DNA of 64,000 nucleotides from the NCBI GenBank assembly GCA_023404495.1, contig JAEYBE010000045.1, positions 8,907 through 72,906 of the forward strand. Direction: 5' to 3'. The DNA is from Actinomycetes bacterium. GTDB lineage: Bacteria; Actinomycetota; Thermoleophilia; Solirubrobacterales; JACPNS01. Both the position numbers and the translations under genes were made by a program. Under the pieces are notes generated by a model. It was not told the DNA's origin. It did no database searches and saw only the letters and a program-made list of their open reading frames with translations. This document shows positions 6,982 through 15,687 of this stretch, one piece after another (positions within the stretch are counted from its first letter, which is position 1; the number at the start of each line of letters is the position of its first letter).

Positions 6982-8220
6982 TCAGGCGGGAGTAAAGCGC
7001 ACCGGAATCGTCTTGTGCTGGTTCAGAAAAAGCGACTCTGCGCGGACGGGATCGCCGGCGAGCTCCATGTCGGGCAGCCTGCGCAGCGTCTCCTCGATCA
7101 TCGTCTTGAGTTCAAGACGCGCAAGTGCCGCGCCGAGGCAGAAGTGACGTCCGCCGGCCCCGAACGCCTGATGCTGCACACGCGGCCGCGTCACATCAAA
7201 CTCCTCCGGGCGATCGAACACCGTCTCGTCGCGATTGCCCGAGACGTACCAAAGGGCGAGCTTGTCGCCCTCTTTGATCATCTGGCCGTGCATCTCCACG
7301 TCGCGGGTGGCGGTCCGGCGCATGTACGCGAACGCCGGGAAGCAGCGCAGGCACTCCTCGACCGCGTCCTCGATCTTCTCCGGATTGTCGATCAGATACT
7401 GCCGCTGGTCGGGGTGCTCGATGAGTGCAAGCATGCTCTGCCCGTAGACCGCACGTGTGCTGTCGTTGCCCGCGGCCATCAACAGGCCGAAGGTCGCAAC
7501 CAGCTCCTCGTCGGTCAGCTTTTCGCCGTCGACCTCGGCCTCGGCCAGCGCGGTCGTGAGATCGTCAGTCGGGTTCTCGCGCCGTTCGGCGATCATCGGA
7601 AGCACGTACTCGAAGGCTTCGCCGATGATCTTGATGATGTCGTCAAAGTCAGGGCGATAGTCGGGATCCTCGTATCCGATAACGCCGTTCGACCAGGCGA
7701 CCAGCCGCGGGTCATCCTCGATCGGCGTGCCGAGCAGAGAGCCGATCACGCGCGCGGTCACGCTCGCGCCGATGTCGTGGACGATGTCGCACTCGCCGCG
7801 CTCTGCGACTCCGTCGATCGCGTGAGAGACGATCGCGCGGATCGCCTCGGCGTGCGCCGCGATCCGGCGCGGGGTGAAGGCTTGCTGGAAGAGTGCCTTC
7901 ATCCGGTCGTGCCTTGGCGGATCCTGAGCGATCGGCTGCATCCGCATCAGGTCGAGCGGCACCCCCATGTCGTCGTTGAGCATGATCCCGCCGCGCTCAG
8001 ACGAGAAGGTCTCCCAGTCGAGGCTGATCGTGCGCAGGTCCTCGTGCCGCACAACGGACCAGAAGCCGGCCTCCTCGGGGAACTGCGAGATCGGCGAAAA
8101 GTGCATCGGGCGCTCGGCGCGCAACCTGGCGAAGATCTCGTACGGAGGCGACTCGCGCCAGAGCGCGTGGTCGGAGAGGTCGATGTTTTCGAGGTCTGTT
8201 GTGATGGTGGCGGGCGTCAT
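6982..8220 (-). CDS. Cytochrome P450
   Basis: 412 aa from the ATG at 8220; the frame is open further upstream but would cross the candidate operator. All P450 landmarks are present: I-helix AAGNDSTR (about 249-256), ExxR as EECLR (288-292), and the haem loop FGAGGRHFC with axial Cys361. It is a soluble bacterial class P450 that hydroxylates a small organic or lipid substrate using external ferredoxin/reductase, neither of which is nearby. It lies between an MMPL exporter and TetR. Linkage to the exporter suggests modification and transport of one hydrophobic compound, which is inference. Confidence 0.95.
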   Translation of the reverse strand: MTPATITTDLENIDLSDHALWRESPPYEIFARLRAERPMHFSPISQFPEEAGFWSVVRHEDLRTISLDWETFSSERGGIMLNDDMGVPLDLMRMQPIAQDPPRHDRMKALFQQAFTPRRIAAHAEAIRAIVSHAIDGVAERGECDIVHDIGASVTARVIGSLLGTPIEDDPRLVAWSNGVIGYEDPDYRPDFDDIIKIIGEAFEYVLPMIAERRENPTDDLTTALAEAEVDGEKLTDEELVATFGLLMAAGNDSTRAVYGQSMLALIEHPDQRQYLIDNPEKIEDAVEECLRCFPAFAYMRRTATRDVEMHGQMIKEGDKLALWYVSGNRDETVFDRPEEFDVTRPRVQHQAFGAGGRHFCLGAALARLELKTMIEETLRRLPDMELAGDPVRAESLFLNQHKTIPVRFTPA

Positions 8221-8235
8221 ACCCGCCACCATAAC

Positions 8236-8260
8236 AGATAGATGGACAGTATGTCTATCT
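8236..8260. promoter_or_regulatory. Candidate TetR operator between MMPL stop and P450 start
   Basis: AGATAGA (8236-8242) and TCTATCT (8254-8260) form perfect 7-bp arms with a further AC/GT match inside the 11-bp spacer. It overlaps the MMPL stop codon and sits 16 bp from the P450 start. The size and symmetry suit TetR dimers. Confidence 0.55.
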
Positions 8261-10544
8261 AAATTGCGACCCGCGCGGGTTCGGCGCGTGGCGGCGCCAC
8301 CGGCGCAGATGCTTCGCCGCGAACCTTCGGCAGCCATTCGAGCCAGCGCGGGAGGTACCAATTGGCTTCGCCGAGCAGCTTCATCGTCGCCGGGAGCATG
8401 ACCGCGCGGATGATCGTCGCGTCGAGCAGAATCGCCGCGGCCAGGCCCACGCCCATCTGCTTCATCGGGAGGAAGCCGAGCGAGGCGAAGATTCCGAACA
8501 CAGCGACCATCACGATCGCGGCGCTGGTGACAACACCGGCGGTCGAACGGATGCCGAACCTGACCGCCTGGTCGCTGGGCATGCCCGATTCACGAGCTTC
8601 GCGCATCCTCGAGAGGATGAACACGTGGTAGTCCATCGAGAGACCGAAGAGGACGACGAACAAAAACAGCGGCAGGAACGGCCAAACCGCGCCGTTGGGC
8701 GTGAAGCCGAGCAGTTCGTGCCCCCAACCGTGCTGGAACACGAGTACGAGCACGCCGTAGGCCGCCGCAACCGAGAGCAGATTGAGCACGATCGCTGTCA
8801 ACGGAATGACGATCGATCGGAAGGTGATCAGCAGCAGGATGAACGCCAGACTGAGCACGAACGCGAACACGTAGGGCGCGCGCTGCTTGAGGTTGTCGCT
8901 GAAATCAAGCGACGCGGCCGCGTCGCCGGTCACGTTGGCCTGCGATCCAGCAACCGTTCCGAGCGTCTCCGGAATGATCGTCTCCCGGAGCTCCTTGAGC
9001 CGGGCGATGCCGACATCCTTGTCGTCACCGCCGAGCGTCGGGACCACGATCTGGACAACCTTGCCGTCTCGGCTGTAATTGTGCTCGACCGGAGCCAGGT
9101 ACCCGTCTGTGTTTGCGACGCGTGTGTCGAACGCGTCGATCGCCGCGCGTGAGTCGGTAGCGCGGGTGTTCTCGGCCTCGTACACAACAGTCGCCGTCGT
9201 GCCCTGACTCGGGAATGCCTTCTCGAGCTTGTTGTAGGCAGAGAGCACGGCGAGGTCCTTCGGCATGTCGGCGATGCCGATGTCCTGGGTCTTCATCTGC
9301 AGGGCGGGATAGGCCATCGCGAGCAGGACAGCCGTGGCGAGCACCGCGGAGACCGCAGGCCGCTTGAGGACCAGATCGACGATCGTCGCCCACATGCCGC
9401 TGGTCTCGCCGGCTGCAGCACGCCGCTCGCGACGCTTGCCGATGAACGGAATCCGCGGCCGATCGACCTTTGCGCCCCAGGCTGAAAGGAGCGCCGGAAG
9501 GACCGTCAGCGAGCCGATCATCGCGACCGCGACGACCATCATCGTGGCGATCCCGAATGAGATGTAGACCTTGTCGCCGGCCATCAGCATCCCGCCCATC
9601 GCTGCGATCACGGTGATGCCGCTGATCAGCACTGCGCGACCCGATGTCGCGGCGGCCGCTTCGATCGCGGCCAGATCGCTGCGCCCCGCCGCGCGCTCCT
9701 CGCGCTCGCGCTTGAGATAGAACAGCGAATAATCGACGCCGACCGCCATCCCGATCAGCACGATCACCTCTCCGACCGACGGGTCCATCGGAGCGATCCT
9801 GCTGGGAATCGCGATCAAGCCGATTGTCGCGACAACCGCAGTCAGCGCGAGCAACACCGGAATGCCCGCCGCGATCAGAGCCCCGAAGGCGAACGCCAGG
9901 ATCAGCAGCGTGATCGGAACCGAAAGGTTCCGCGCGCGCTCGAGGTCGTCGCTGAACATCTCCTCGAACTCGTGCTCAGCCGAGGCGTCGCCGAAATGGC
10001 TCGCGGTGACGGCGGACTGCTTGGCGCTCGACTGGACGACCTTCTCGATCGCGGCGATCTTGTCGATCGCCTGCTCCGGATCGCCGGCGACGGTGAAGGC
10101 GATGCGGACCGTCCGTCCGTCCTCGCTGACAAAGCCATCGGGGCCGGCACGGCTAAACGGCGACTGAACGTTCTCAACGTTCTTCGCGGCGGCCAGATCT
10201 TCGGCGACTTGTCTTATCCCGGCGTCAAACCGCGGGTCGCCGAACTTCGCTCCCTCGGCCTCCAGAATGACGTTCTCGCCGGCAGGAGCTGCCTTGAAGT
10301 GATCGTGAACGGCAAGCTCTGCCTTGGCGCTTTCGCCGGAGTAGTTCTGGTAGTCGGGAATGTTGTGCGTGCCGACCTTGCCACCGATCACCAGCGCCAA
10401 AGCGACGAACACGAACCACCCGAGGATCGCAGTCTTGGGGTGAGTAGCGCTCCAACGCCCGGCGCGCGCCGCGATGTTGCGATCGTTGGCCGGGTTTGGA
10501 ACGTAATTCCTTCGAACCTGCTTCTTCTTGCCGTGGAACAACAT
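8259..10544 (-). CDS. MMPL/RND-family membrane exporter
   Basis: 761 aa, the usual size for a single-chain actinobacterial MMPL transporter. The duplicated RND layout is visible: TM1 near residue 40 (KTAILGWFVFVALALVIGG), a periplasmic domain, TM cluster 2-6 (about 205-370), a second TM after RPAVSAVLATAVLLAMAY, a second periplasmic domain, and TM cluster 8-12 (about 555-730). Signature segments are GMAVGVDYSLFYLKRERE and LFGLSMDYHVFILSRMRE, whose Asp residues serve proton coupling. AAGGGGG precedes the ATG. It exports lipids or other hydrophobic compounds using proton motive force and is followed by P450 and TetR. Confidence 0.95.
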   Translation of the reverse strand: MLFHGKKKQVRRNYVPNPANDRNIAARAGRWSATHPKTAILGWFVFVALALVIGGKVGTHNIPDYQNYSGESAKAELAVHDHFKAAPAGENVILEAEGAKFGDPRFDAGIRQVAEDLAAAKNVENVQSPFSRAGPDGFVSEDGRTVRIAFTVAGDPEQAIDKIAAIEKVVQSSAKQSAVTASHFGDASAEHEFEEMFSDDLERARNLSVPITLLILAFAFGALIAAGIPVLLALTAVVATIGLIAIPSRIAPMDPSVGEVIVLIGMAVGVDYSLFYLKREREERAAGRSDLAAIEAAAATSGRAVLISGITVIAAMGGMLMAGDKVYISFGIATMMVVAVAMIGSLTVLPALLSAWGAKVDRPRIPFIGKRRERRAAAGETSGMWATIVDLVLKRPAVSAVLATAVLLAMAYPALQMKTQDIGIADMPKDLAVLSAYNKLEKAFPSQGTTATVVYEAENTRATDSRAAIDAFDTRVANTDGYLAPVEHNYSRDGKVVQIVVPTLGGDDKDVGIARLKELRETIIPETLGTVAGSQANVTGDAAASLDFSDNLKQRAPYVFAFVLSLAFILLLITFRSIVIPLTAIVLNLLSVAAAYGVLVLVFQHGWGHELLGFTPNGAVWPFLPLFLFVVLFGLSMDYHVFILSRMREARESGMPSDQAVRFGIRSTAGVVTSAAIVMVAVFGIFASLGFLPMKQMGVGLAAAILLDATIIRAVMLPATMKLLGEANWYLPRWLEWLPKVRGEASAPVAPPRAEPARVAI

Positions 10545-10604
10545 GGTTTTCCCCCTTTTGGGAACGAGAAATGACTGATGGGCGCAGTCTCACTCGGCGG
10601 GGAT

Positions 10605-10618
10605 CGCATTCCAATGCG
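10605..10618. promoter_or_regulatory. Palindrome in the MMPL/response-regulator divergent promoter region
   Basis: CGCATT-CC-AATGCG is a perfect 6-bp inverted repeat 61 bp upstream of the MMPL start. It may be an operator; no binding protein can be assigned. Confidence 0.35.
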
Positions 10619-10687
10619 GCTTTCCGGCAAATCCACTCGCGGCTGTCAGCAGTCTTGCGCGCGGCCACTCCCACCCGGAAGGTGGGG

Positions 10688-10696
10688 TTATCCACA
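10688..10696 (+). promoter_or_regulatory. Single perfect DnaA-box sequence
   Basis: TTATCCACA, identical to the consensus DnaA box, lies in the divergent intergenic region 36 bp before the response-regulator start. It is isolated, so it is not an origin; a regulatory role is possible and coincidence cannot be excluded. Confidence 0.3.
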
Positions 10697-10731
10697 CCCC
10701 GCGGCGCCGCCAGTTCGGCGAGAATCGGCAG

Positions 10732-11112
10732 ATGCTCGAACGTTCACAGAGCAGCTCGGAACAGCACTCGATACTCGTGGTCGACGACCACGCCGGTTTC
10801 CGGACGAGTGCGCGCCTACTGCTCGAATCGCAGGGGTTCACGGTCGTGGGCGAAGTCGGCGATGGTGCTTCCGCGCTGGCTGCGGTCGCGCGGCTGCGTC
10901 CACATGCCGTCCTGCTCGACGTTCAACTCCCAGACATCGACGGCTTCGAAGTTGCGGAACGGCTCGCGGCCGGCGAGTACGCGCCGAAGGTCGTGCTCGT
11001 CTCCAGCCGTGACCGACACGACTTCGGACCGTTGATCGAGGCCGCGCCGGTTCGCGGCTTTTTGGACAAATCGGATCTGAGTGCAGAGGCGCTCGCGGAG
11101 CTGCTCGGATGA
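10732..11112 (+). CDS. Stand-alone response-regulator receiver protein
   Basis: 126 aa consisting only of a CheY-like receiver domain. It has the acidic pair in ILVVDDHAGFR, the phospho-acceptor Asp in AVLLDVQLPDIDGFE, a Ser in VVLVSSRD and the conserved Lys in GFLDKSDLS. There is no DNA-binding domain. Its stop overlaps the histidine kinase start (ATGA), and a LuxR-type regulator follows. It may act as a phosphate sink or signalling intermediate for the kinase. Confidence 0.93.
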   Translation: MLERSQSSSEQHSILVVDDHAGFRTSARLLLESQGFTVVGEVGDGASALAAVARLRPHAVLLDVQLPDIDGFEVAERLAAGEYAPKVVLVSSRDRHDFGPLIEAAPVRGFLDKSDLSAEALAELLG

Positions 11113-12869
11113 GGTCGCTTCGCTGGGCGCTCGCTTTCATCGGCGTTGCGGGACTGGTGTGCGCACTTCTGCTGGTGTCGGTGGTCGCCCACACCAAGCA
11201 GGACTACAGCCAGACCAACGCCGTCGTGTTGACGGTCCTTCCATCGCTCTCGTTCATCGCCACCGGTCTGTTCGCCTGGTATCGCCGGCCGGAGAACCGC
11301 TGCGGACCGCTGATGACCGCGACCGGCTTCGCCTGGTTTCTGGTCCCGCTCGCTCTGGCCAACTCGCCCTGGCTCTACGTGCTCGGTCTGAGCTTCTCGA
11401 ACACCGTTTGGATTCTGCTCGCAGCGCTCCTGCTGGTCTTCCCGACTGGCCGCTTGGAGGCACGCTGGCATCGCTGGGTCCTGGCGGTGCTGGTGCTCGA
11501 TGCAGTCGTGCTCTCTGTCGCCCAAGTCCTGCTGGGAGGGCCCCAGATCAAGGCCGACAGTTGCCCCGAGTGCCCGCGCAACCCCCTAGCGATCGCCGAC
11601 TATCCCGGGGTGTGCGATGTGCTCAGCCCAATCTCAGCATTTGGCGGTGTGCTGTTGATCGGACTCGTGATCTTCATCGTCGCGCGCCGTTTTCGAGGCT
11701 TTGAGACAGCAAACCGCGTTGCGATTCGACCGCTTCTGGCTGCCGGCAGCGCGACGATCGCGCTGCTCGCGGTGACGCTGCTCTCCGACAACCTCGGCGC
11801 TCCGCAATCGGTCAGCCAGGCCTTCTTTCTCGCCACTGGACTGGCATTGGCGACGGTCCCGGTCGCTTTCCTGGTGGGCCTGTTGCGCAGCCGGATTACC
11901 GGTGCCGAGGCGGTCGGTCGGCTGGTCGAAACACTTGGCGAAGGCGGTGAGGCGGAGCTGGATGTCGAGGCCGCGCTCGCCCAAGCGCTCGGCGATCCTG
12001 GCCTGCGCCTTCTCTACTGGTTGCCCGAACGGGCGATCTACGCCGATGCCGCGGGGTCGCCCGTCGAACTGCCAGCCAACGGCGGTCTTCGCGTGACGCC
12101 GATCGAACACAACGGCGAACTGATCGCAGCCGTGGTCTGCGACGAGGCGATCGTTGAGGATGAACGCCTCGTGGGCGCCGCAGGTTCGGCGGCAGCGCTG
12201 GCGCTGCGCAACCGCCGGCTCGCGGTGGAGCTGCGCGCGAGCGTCGAGGAACTTCGCGCCTCGCGAGCGCGGATCGTACAGTCGTCGGACAGCGCGCGGC
12301 GCACACTTGAGCGCAATCTCCACGATGGCGCCCAGCAGCATCTCGTCTCGATGGCGGTCACGCTTCGCTTGGCACGCGAAAAGCTCGACGCCGACCCCGA
12401 GGCGGCGCGAGAATTGCTCGAGCGCGCATCGATCGACCTTGACTCTGCCACCCGCGAGCTGCGCGAGTTGGCGCGCGGTATTCATCCCGCGATTCTCACT
12501 GATCGCGGGCTTGGACCCGCGCTCGACGCGCTCGCGGGACGCGCTTCGGTGCCGGTCGCGCTCGACATCGACGACTCAGGCCGACTGCCGCAGGCCGTCG
12601 AGTCGGCGGCCTATTTCGTCGCAGCCGAGGCCTTGACCAATACAGCCCGCTACGCCGAGGCCGAGCGCGCGAGCGTGAGCGTCAGCCGCTCGGAGGAATC
12701 TGCGACGATCGAGATCGTGGACGACGGAATCGGCGGCGCAGACATTGGCAGCGGCAGCGGACTGAGCGGACTGCAAGATCGCGTCGCCGCGCTCGGAGGC
12801 GTGCTGACCGTTGTCAGCCCGCGTGGCGAAGGCACTCGCGTAAAGGCGGTGTTTCCGTGCGGGTCGTGA
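11109..12869 (+). CDS. NarL-family sensor histidine kinase (HisKA_3)
   Basis: 586 aa. The N-terminal half carries about 8 membrane helices (residues 7-255, including GLVCALLLVSVVAHT and ILLAALLLVFPTGRLEARWH), as in uncharacterised actinobacterial sensors with a PTGRL loop. A linker/GAF-like region follows, then the dimerisation box LERNLHDGAQQHLVSMAV with phospho-acceptor His405, and a HATPase_c domain with ALTNTARYAEA, VDDGIGG and GSGLSGLQDRVAALGG. It is translationally coupled to the receiver protein upstream and overlaps the LuxR regulator downstream by 13 bp. The signal is unknown. Confidence 0.95.
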   Translation: MRSLRWALAFIGVAGLVCALLLVSVVAHTKQDYSQTNAVVLTVLPSLSFIATGLFAWYRRPENRCGPLMTATGFAWFLVPLALANSPWLYVLGLSFSNTVWILLAALLLVFPTGRLEARWHRWVLAVLVLDAVVLSVAQVLLGGPQIKADSCPECPRNPLAIADYPGVCDVLSPISAFGGVLLIGLVIFIVARRFRGFETANRVAIRPLLAAGSATIALLAVTLLSDNLGAPQSVSQAFFLATGLALATVPVAFLVGLLRSRITGAEAVGRLVETLGEGGEAELDVEAALAQALGDPGLRLLYWLPERAIYADAAGSPVELPANGGLRVTPIEHNGELIAAVVCDEAIVEDERLVGAAGSAAALALRNRRLAVELRASVEELRASRARIVQSSDSARRTLERNLHDGAQQHLVSMAVTLRLAREKLDADPEAARELLERASIDLDSATRELRELARGIHPAILTDRGLGPALDALAGRASVPVALDIDDSGRLPQAVESAAYFVAAEALTNTARYAEAERASVSVSRSEESATIEIVDDGIGGADIGSGSGLSGLQDRVAALGGVLTVVSPRGEGTRVKAVFPCGS

Positions 12870-13501
12870 TCGCAGAGGACTCGGTGCTGCTGCGCGAAGG
12901 CATCGCGCGCATTCTCGATGACCGCGGGCACGAGGTGGTGGGCCAGGCCGGCGACGGTGAGGAGCTGCTGCGCAAGACGCGCGCGCACAAACCCGACGTT
13001 GCGATCGTCGACGTGCGCATGCCGCCGACCAACACGACCGAAGGACTCGTCGCCGCGCAGGCGATCCGCCAGGAACTGCCCGAGACGGCGGTACTCGTGC
13101 TTTCGCAGTACGTCGAGCGTGAGTACGCGGTCGAGCTGCTCGCGGACGACAGCGGCGGCGTGGGCTATTTGCTCAAAGACCGCGTAGCTGACGTTGACGT
13201 CTTCATCGACGCAATCGACCGCGTGGCGGGCGGCGGTACCGCGCTCGATCCCCTTGTCGTATCTGAGTTGCTCGGCCGCAAGCAGACAGACTCTCCGGTG
13301 GAACTGCTGACCGACCGCGAACGCGAGGTACTCGAACTGATGGCCCAAGGACGCTCAAACGCCGCGATTGCCGACGAGCTTTACGTCACCTCGAGCACGG
13401 TGGAAAAGCATGTGACGGCAATCTTCGACAAGTTCGATCTCGACTCGCCGACCGAGGGCCACCGCCGCGTACTAGCGGTACTCAAGTACCTCGGCCAGTG
13501 A
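12857..13501 (+). CDS. LuxR/NarL-type response regulator
   Basis: 214 aa from a GTG inside the kinase 3' end. The receiver domain has the acidic residues of VVIAEDSVLLREGI, phospho-acceptor Asp in VAIVDVRMPP, and the YLLKDRV Lys. The C-terminal LuxR HTH is complete: LTDREREVLELMAQGRSNAA, IADELYVTSSTVEKHV. It is the output regulator of the RR-HK-RR operon. It ends just before the 36-bp palindromic terminator shared with a convergent, closely similar regulator, suggesting an ancestral duplication of the two systems. Confidence 0.95.
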   Translation: MRVVIAEDSVLLREGIARILDDRGHEVVGQAGDGEELLRKTRAHKPDVAIVDVRMPPTNTTEGLVAAQAIRQELPETAVLVLSQYVEREYAVELLADDSGGVGYLLKDRVADVDVFIDAIDRVAGGGTALDPLVVSELLGRKQTDSPVELLTDREREVLELMAQGRSNAAIADELYVTSSTVEKHVTAIFDKFDLDSPTEGHRRVLAVLKYLGQ

Positions 13502-13507
13502 ACGTCG

Positions 13508-13543
13508 AAGATGCAGCTTTGTCGTACGACAAAGCTGCATCTT
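13508..13543. terminator. Bidirectional terminator, perfect 36-bp palindrome
   Basis: AAGATGCAGCTTTGTCG and its exact complement meet at a central TA with no mismatches. It lies between two convergent response-regulator genes. T-rich tracts flank both stems (CTTTGT on the plus strand), so it can stop transcription from both sides. Confidence 0.85.
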
Positions 13544-13554
13544 TGTAGGACTCT

Positions 13555-14232
13555 TCAGCGCTGTTGGAGGTAGTCGACTACTGCCAGGACGCGGCGGTGG
13601 TCTTCGCCCGACGGGGCTAGATCCAGCTTGTCGAAGATCTTGCTGATGTGCTTCTCGACTGCGCCTTCGGTGACGAACAGTTCGCCGGCGATCGCCTTGT
13701 TGCTGCGTCCCTGAGCCATCAGGTCGAGAACCTCGCGCTCGCGAACCGTCAGCTCGGCGAATGGTCCGTCGACTCCGCGCGCGGGACTCATCAACTGGCT
13801 GACGGCCTCCGGGTCGAGCGCCATGCCTCCCGCTGCAACGCGACGCACCGCGTCGATGAAGTCCGAGACGTTTGCCACTCGATCCTTCAGCAGATAGCCA
13901 ACCCCGCCCTCGCCGTCGGCGAGCAGCTCCGCTGCGTAGGTCTGCTCGACGTACTGCGAGAGGATCAGCACCGGTAGCCCGTCGAATCGCTCGCGCGCCT
14001 CGATCGCGGCCCGCACGCCCTCGTCGGTGAAGCTCGGCGGCAGCCGCACATCGACGATCGCAACGTCAGGTCGCGCGCGCTCAATCGCTGCGAGGAAATC
14101 CTCTGGGTTGTCGACCGCGGCCGCAACCTCAACGCCATTGTCCTCGAGCATTCGCGTCAGACCATCGCGCAGCAGGGCGAGGTCCTCGACGATGATCGCC
14201 GTGAGCTTCGCGTCTACTGGAACGGCAGCCAT
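13555..14232 (-). CDS. LuxR/NarL-type response regulator
   Basis: 225 aa. Receiver: AIIVEDLALLRDGL, phospho-acceptor Asp in VAIVDVRLPPSFTDEG, and YLLKDRVANVSDFIDA. LuxR HTH: LTVREREVLDLMAQGRSNKA, IAGELFVTEGAVEKHISKIF. It resembles the convergent regulator ending at 13501 throughout. Its ATG lies 19 bp inside the 3' end of the kinase gene upstream, so the pair is coupled. Confidence 0.95.
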   Translation of the reverse strand: MAAVPVDAKLTAIIVEDLALLRDGLTRMLEDNGVEVAAAVDNPEDFLAAIERARPDVAIVDVRLPPSFTDEGVRAAIEARERFDGLPVLILSQYVEQTYAAELLADGEGGVGYLLKDRVANVSDFIDAVRRVAAGGMALDPEAVSQLMSPARGVDGPFAELTVREREVLDLMAQGRSNKAIAGELFVTEGAVEKHISKIFDKLDLAPSGEDHRRVLAVVDYLQQR

Positions 14233-15518
14233 GCGTCGATGATCGTCGGCCCACCGGCGGGGCTGTCCACAAGCAGTCGGCCGTCGACCGACTCAACCCG
14301 GGCGCGCAGTCCGCGCAGGCCGGCGCCCTCCGGATCCGCCCGTCCGCTGCCGTTGTCTGAAACGCGCAGGTAGAACCACTCGCCGTTGCGCCAGGCATTG
14401 ATGTTGATCTTTTCGGCGCCGCTGTGTTTGATCGCGTTGGCCAACGCTTCGCTGATCACGAAGTAGGCGACCTGTTCGACGCGCTCGCCCGGGCGCTCGC
14501 CGAGATCGATCTTGATCTCTACCGGGATCGGGCTGCGTGCGGCCAGCGGCACGAGTGCCGCCTCAAGGCCGCGGTCACGCAGGATCTGGGGACCGATCCC
14601 GCGCACCAGATCGCGCAGTTCGGCGAGCGTGCGCTGCGCTTCGTCGCGTGCTTGGGCGACCAGCTCGCGCGCGGCGACCGGGTCGTCATCGATCTTCTGC
14701 TCGGCCATCCCGAGATCCATTGCCAGCGCCACCAGGCGAGCCTGCGCGCCATCGTGCAAGTCGCGCTCGATCCGCGACATCTCCGTCGACTGCTGCACGA
14801 TCGTCTCTTCGCGCGTGCGCTCGAGCTCGGTGACGCGACCGCGCAGGAGATCTTCTTCGCTGCTGGTCAGGCAAACGCGCGCAACTTGCGTCAGCGCGTA
14901 GCTCGCCCCGGCGGTCACCCACGTTGCGACGACGATCATCGCGATCCCGACCGGGATCATGAAGAACGACTCGGCGAAGCTGACATCCGAGCCGAAGACG
15001 ACGCCCAGCGGCGTGAAATCACCGGGGAGCGACCAGCCGAAGAGCGGATAGAGAATCCAGGAGAGCGCGATCAACCACGGGCAGATCGCAAGTACGGCGC
15101 CCGCAAGTCCGAGCGTCGAGACGAAAACGAACCAGCCGACGTCCTTCCAGCTCTGCTTGTCGACAAGCATCGCGGCGGCGCGCTTGAGCGCGTTGCCGCT
15201 CACGGCCGGGGCGTACTCAACCAGGGCCGGCCGGTCATCGACGATCGCGATCCGCCGACGCTCGAGATCGGCGCAGCGGCGAAAGCCCCAGAAGATCAAG
15301 AGCGCCACCGGCAGCCCGACGATGATCAACGAGAAGCTCAGCGCGAGCGAGAGTCCGACGCTCCAGACAATCGACGCGGCGATTCCCGCCGGAATCGTCG
15401 AGAGCACGTAGAGCAGCTCACGCCGCGTCTGCCGCTCGAATGGCCGCGCGGCGATCTGCTCCATCAACTCGTTGTCGAACTCGAGCGCTGCGAGCCGGCT
15501 CTTGATGTCATCAGCCAT
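14214..15518 (-). CDS. Sensor histidine kinase with actinobacterial 'Sensor' membrane domain
   Basis: 434 aa from the ATG at 15518; the frame is open for 10 more codons. The N-terminus carries a hydrophobic sensor domain (about 30-215) with LSFSLIIVGLPVALLIFWG and a second pair of helices, like the PF13796 sensor domain of actinobacterial kinases. The HisKA_3 box is MSRIERDLHDGAQARLVALA with His255, followed by a HATPase_c domain (VSDNGSGRADPEGAGLRGLR). It overlaps the downstream response regulator by 19 bp and forms a cognate pair with it. Confidence 0.94.
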   Translation of the reverse strand: MADDIKSRLAALEFDNELMEQIAARPFERQTRRELLYVLSTIPAGIAASIVWSVGLSLALSFSLIIVGLPVALLIFWGFRRCADLERRRIAIVDDRPALVEYAPAVSGNALKRAAAMLVDKQSWKDVGWFVFVSTLGLAGAVLAICPWLIALSWILYPLFGWSLPGDFTPLGVVFGSDVSFAESFFMIPVGIAMIVVATWVTAGASYALTQVARVCLTSSEEDLLRGRVTELERTREETIVQQSTEMSRIERDLHDGAQARLVALAMDLGMAEQKIDDDPVAARELVAQARDEAQRTLAELRDLVRGIGPQILRDRGLEAALVPLAARSPIPVEIKIDLGERPGERVEQVAYFVISEALANAIKHSGAEKININAWRNGEWFYLRVSDNGSGRADPEGAGLRGLRARVESVDGRLLVDSPAGGPTIIDAWLPFQ

Positions 15519-15612
15519 GCGTGCATAATCGCCGATTCGCCCCGGCAAGCCAATACCGCGGGCTGGCGAACGGCCGGGGGATAACCCGACAACGCAAGCT
15601 CGCGATAGTTGG

Positions 15613-15656
15613 CAACCACATACGTCTTATGGCGCTCCATAGGACGTATGTGGTTG
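15613..15656. repeat. REP-like palindrome, copy 1
   Basis: The arms CAACCACATACGTCTTATGG and CCATAGGACGTATGTGGTTG (20 bp, one T/C difference) surround loop CGCT. It lies between the kinase start and the MMPL stop at 15688. It is flanked on the right by GGTGAAAA, which also flanks copy 2. Two other copies bracket the HUH transposase gene at 27.4-28.1 kb. Confidence 0.9.
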
Positions 15657-15687
15657 GTGAAAACGGCATTGGCCCTGGTGTTGGGAA

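Noticed and set aside
10588..10750. Chromosome replication origin around the single DnaA box
   Set aside because: One box only, and no dnaA, dnaN or AT-rich unwinding region nearby.
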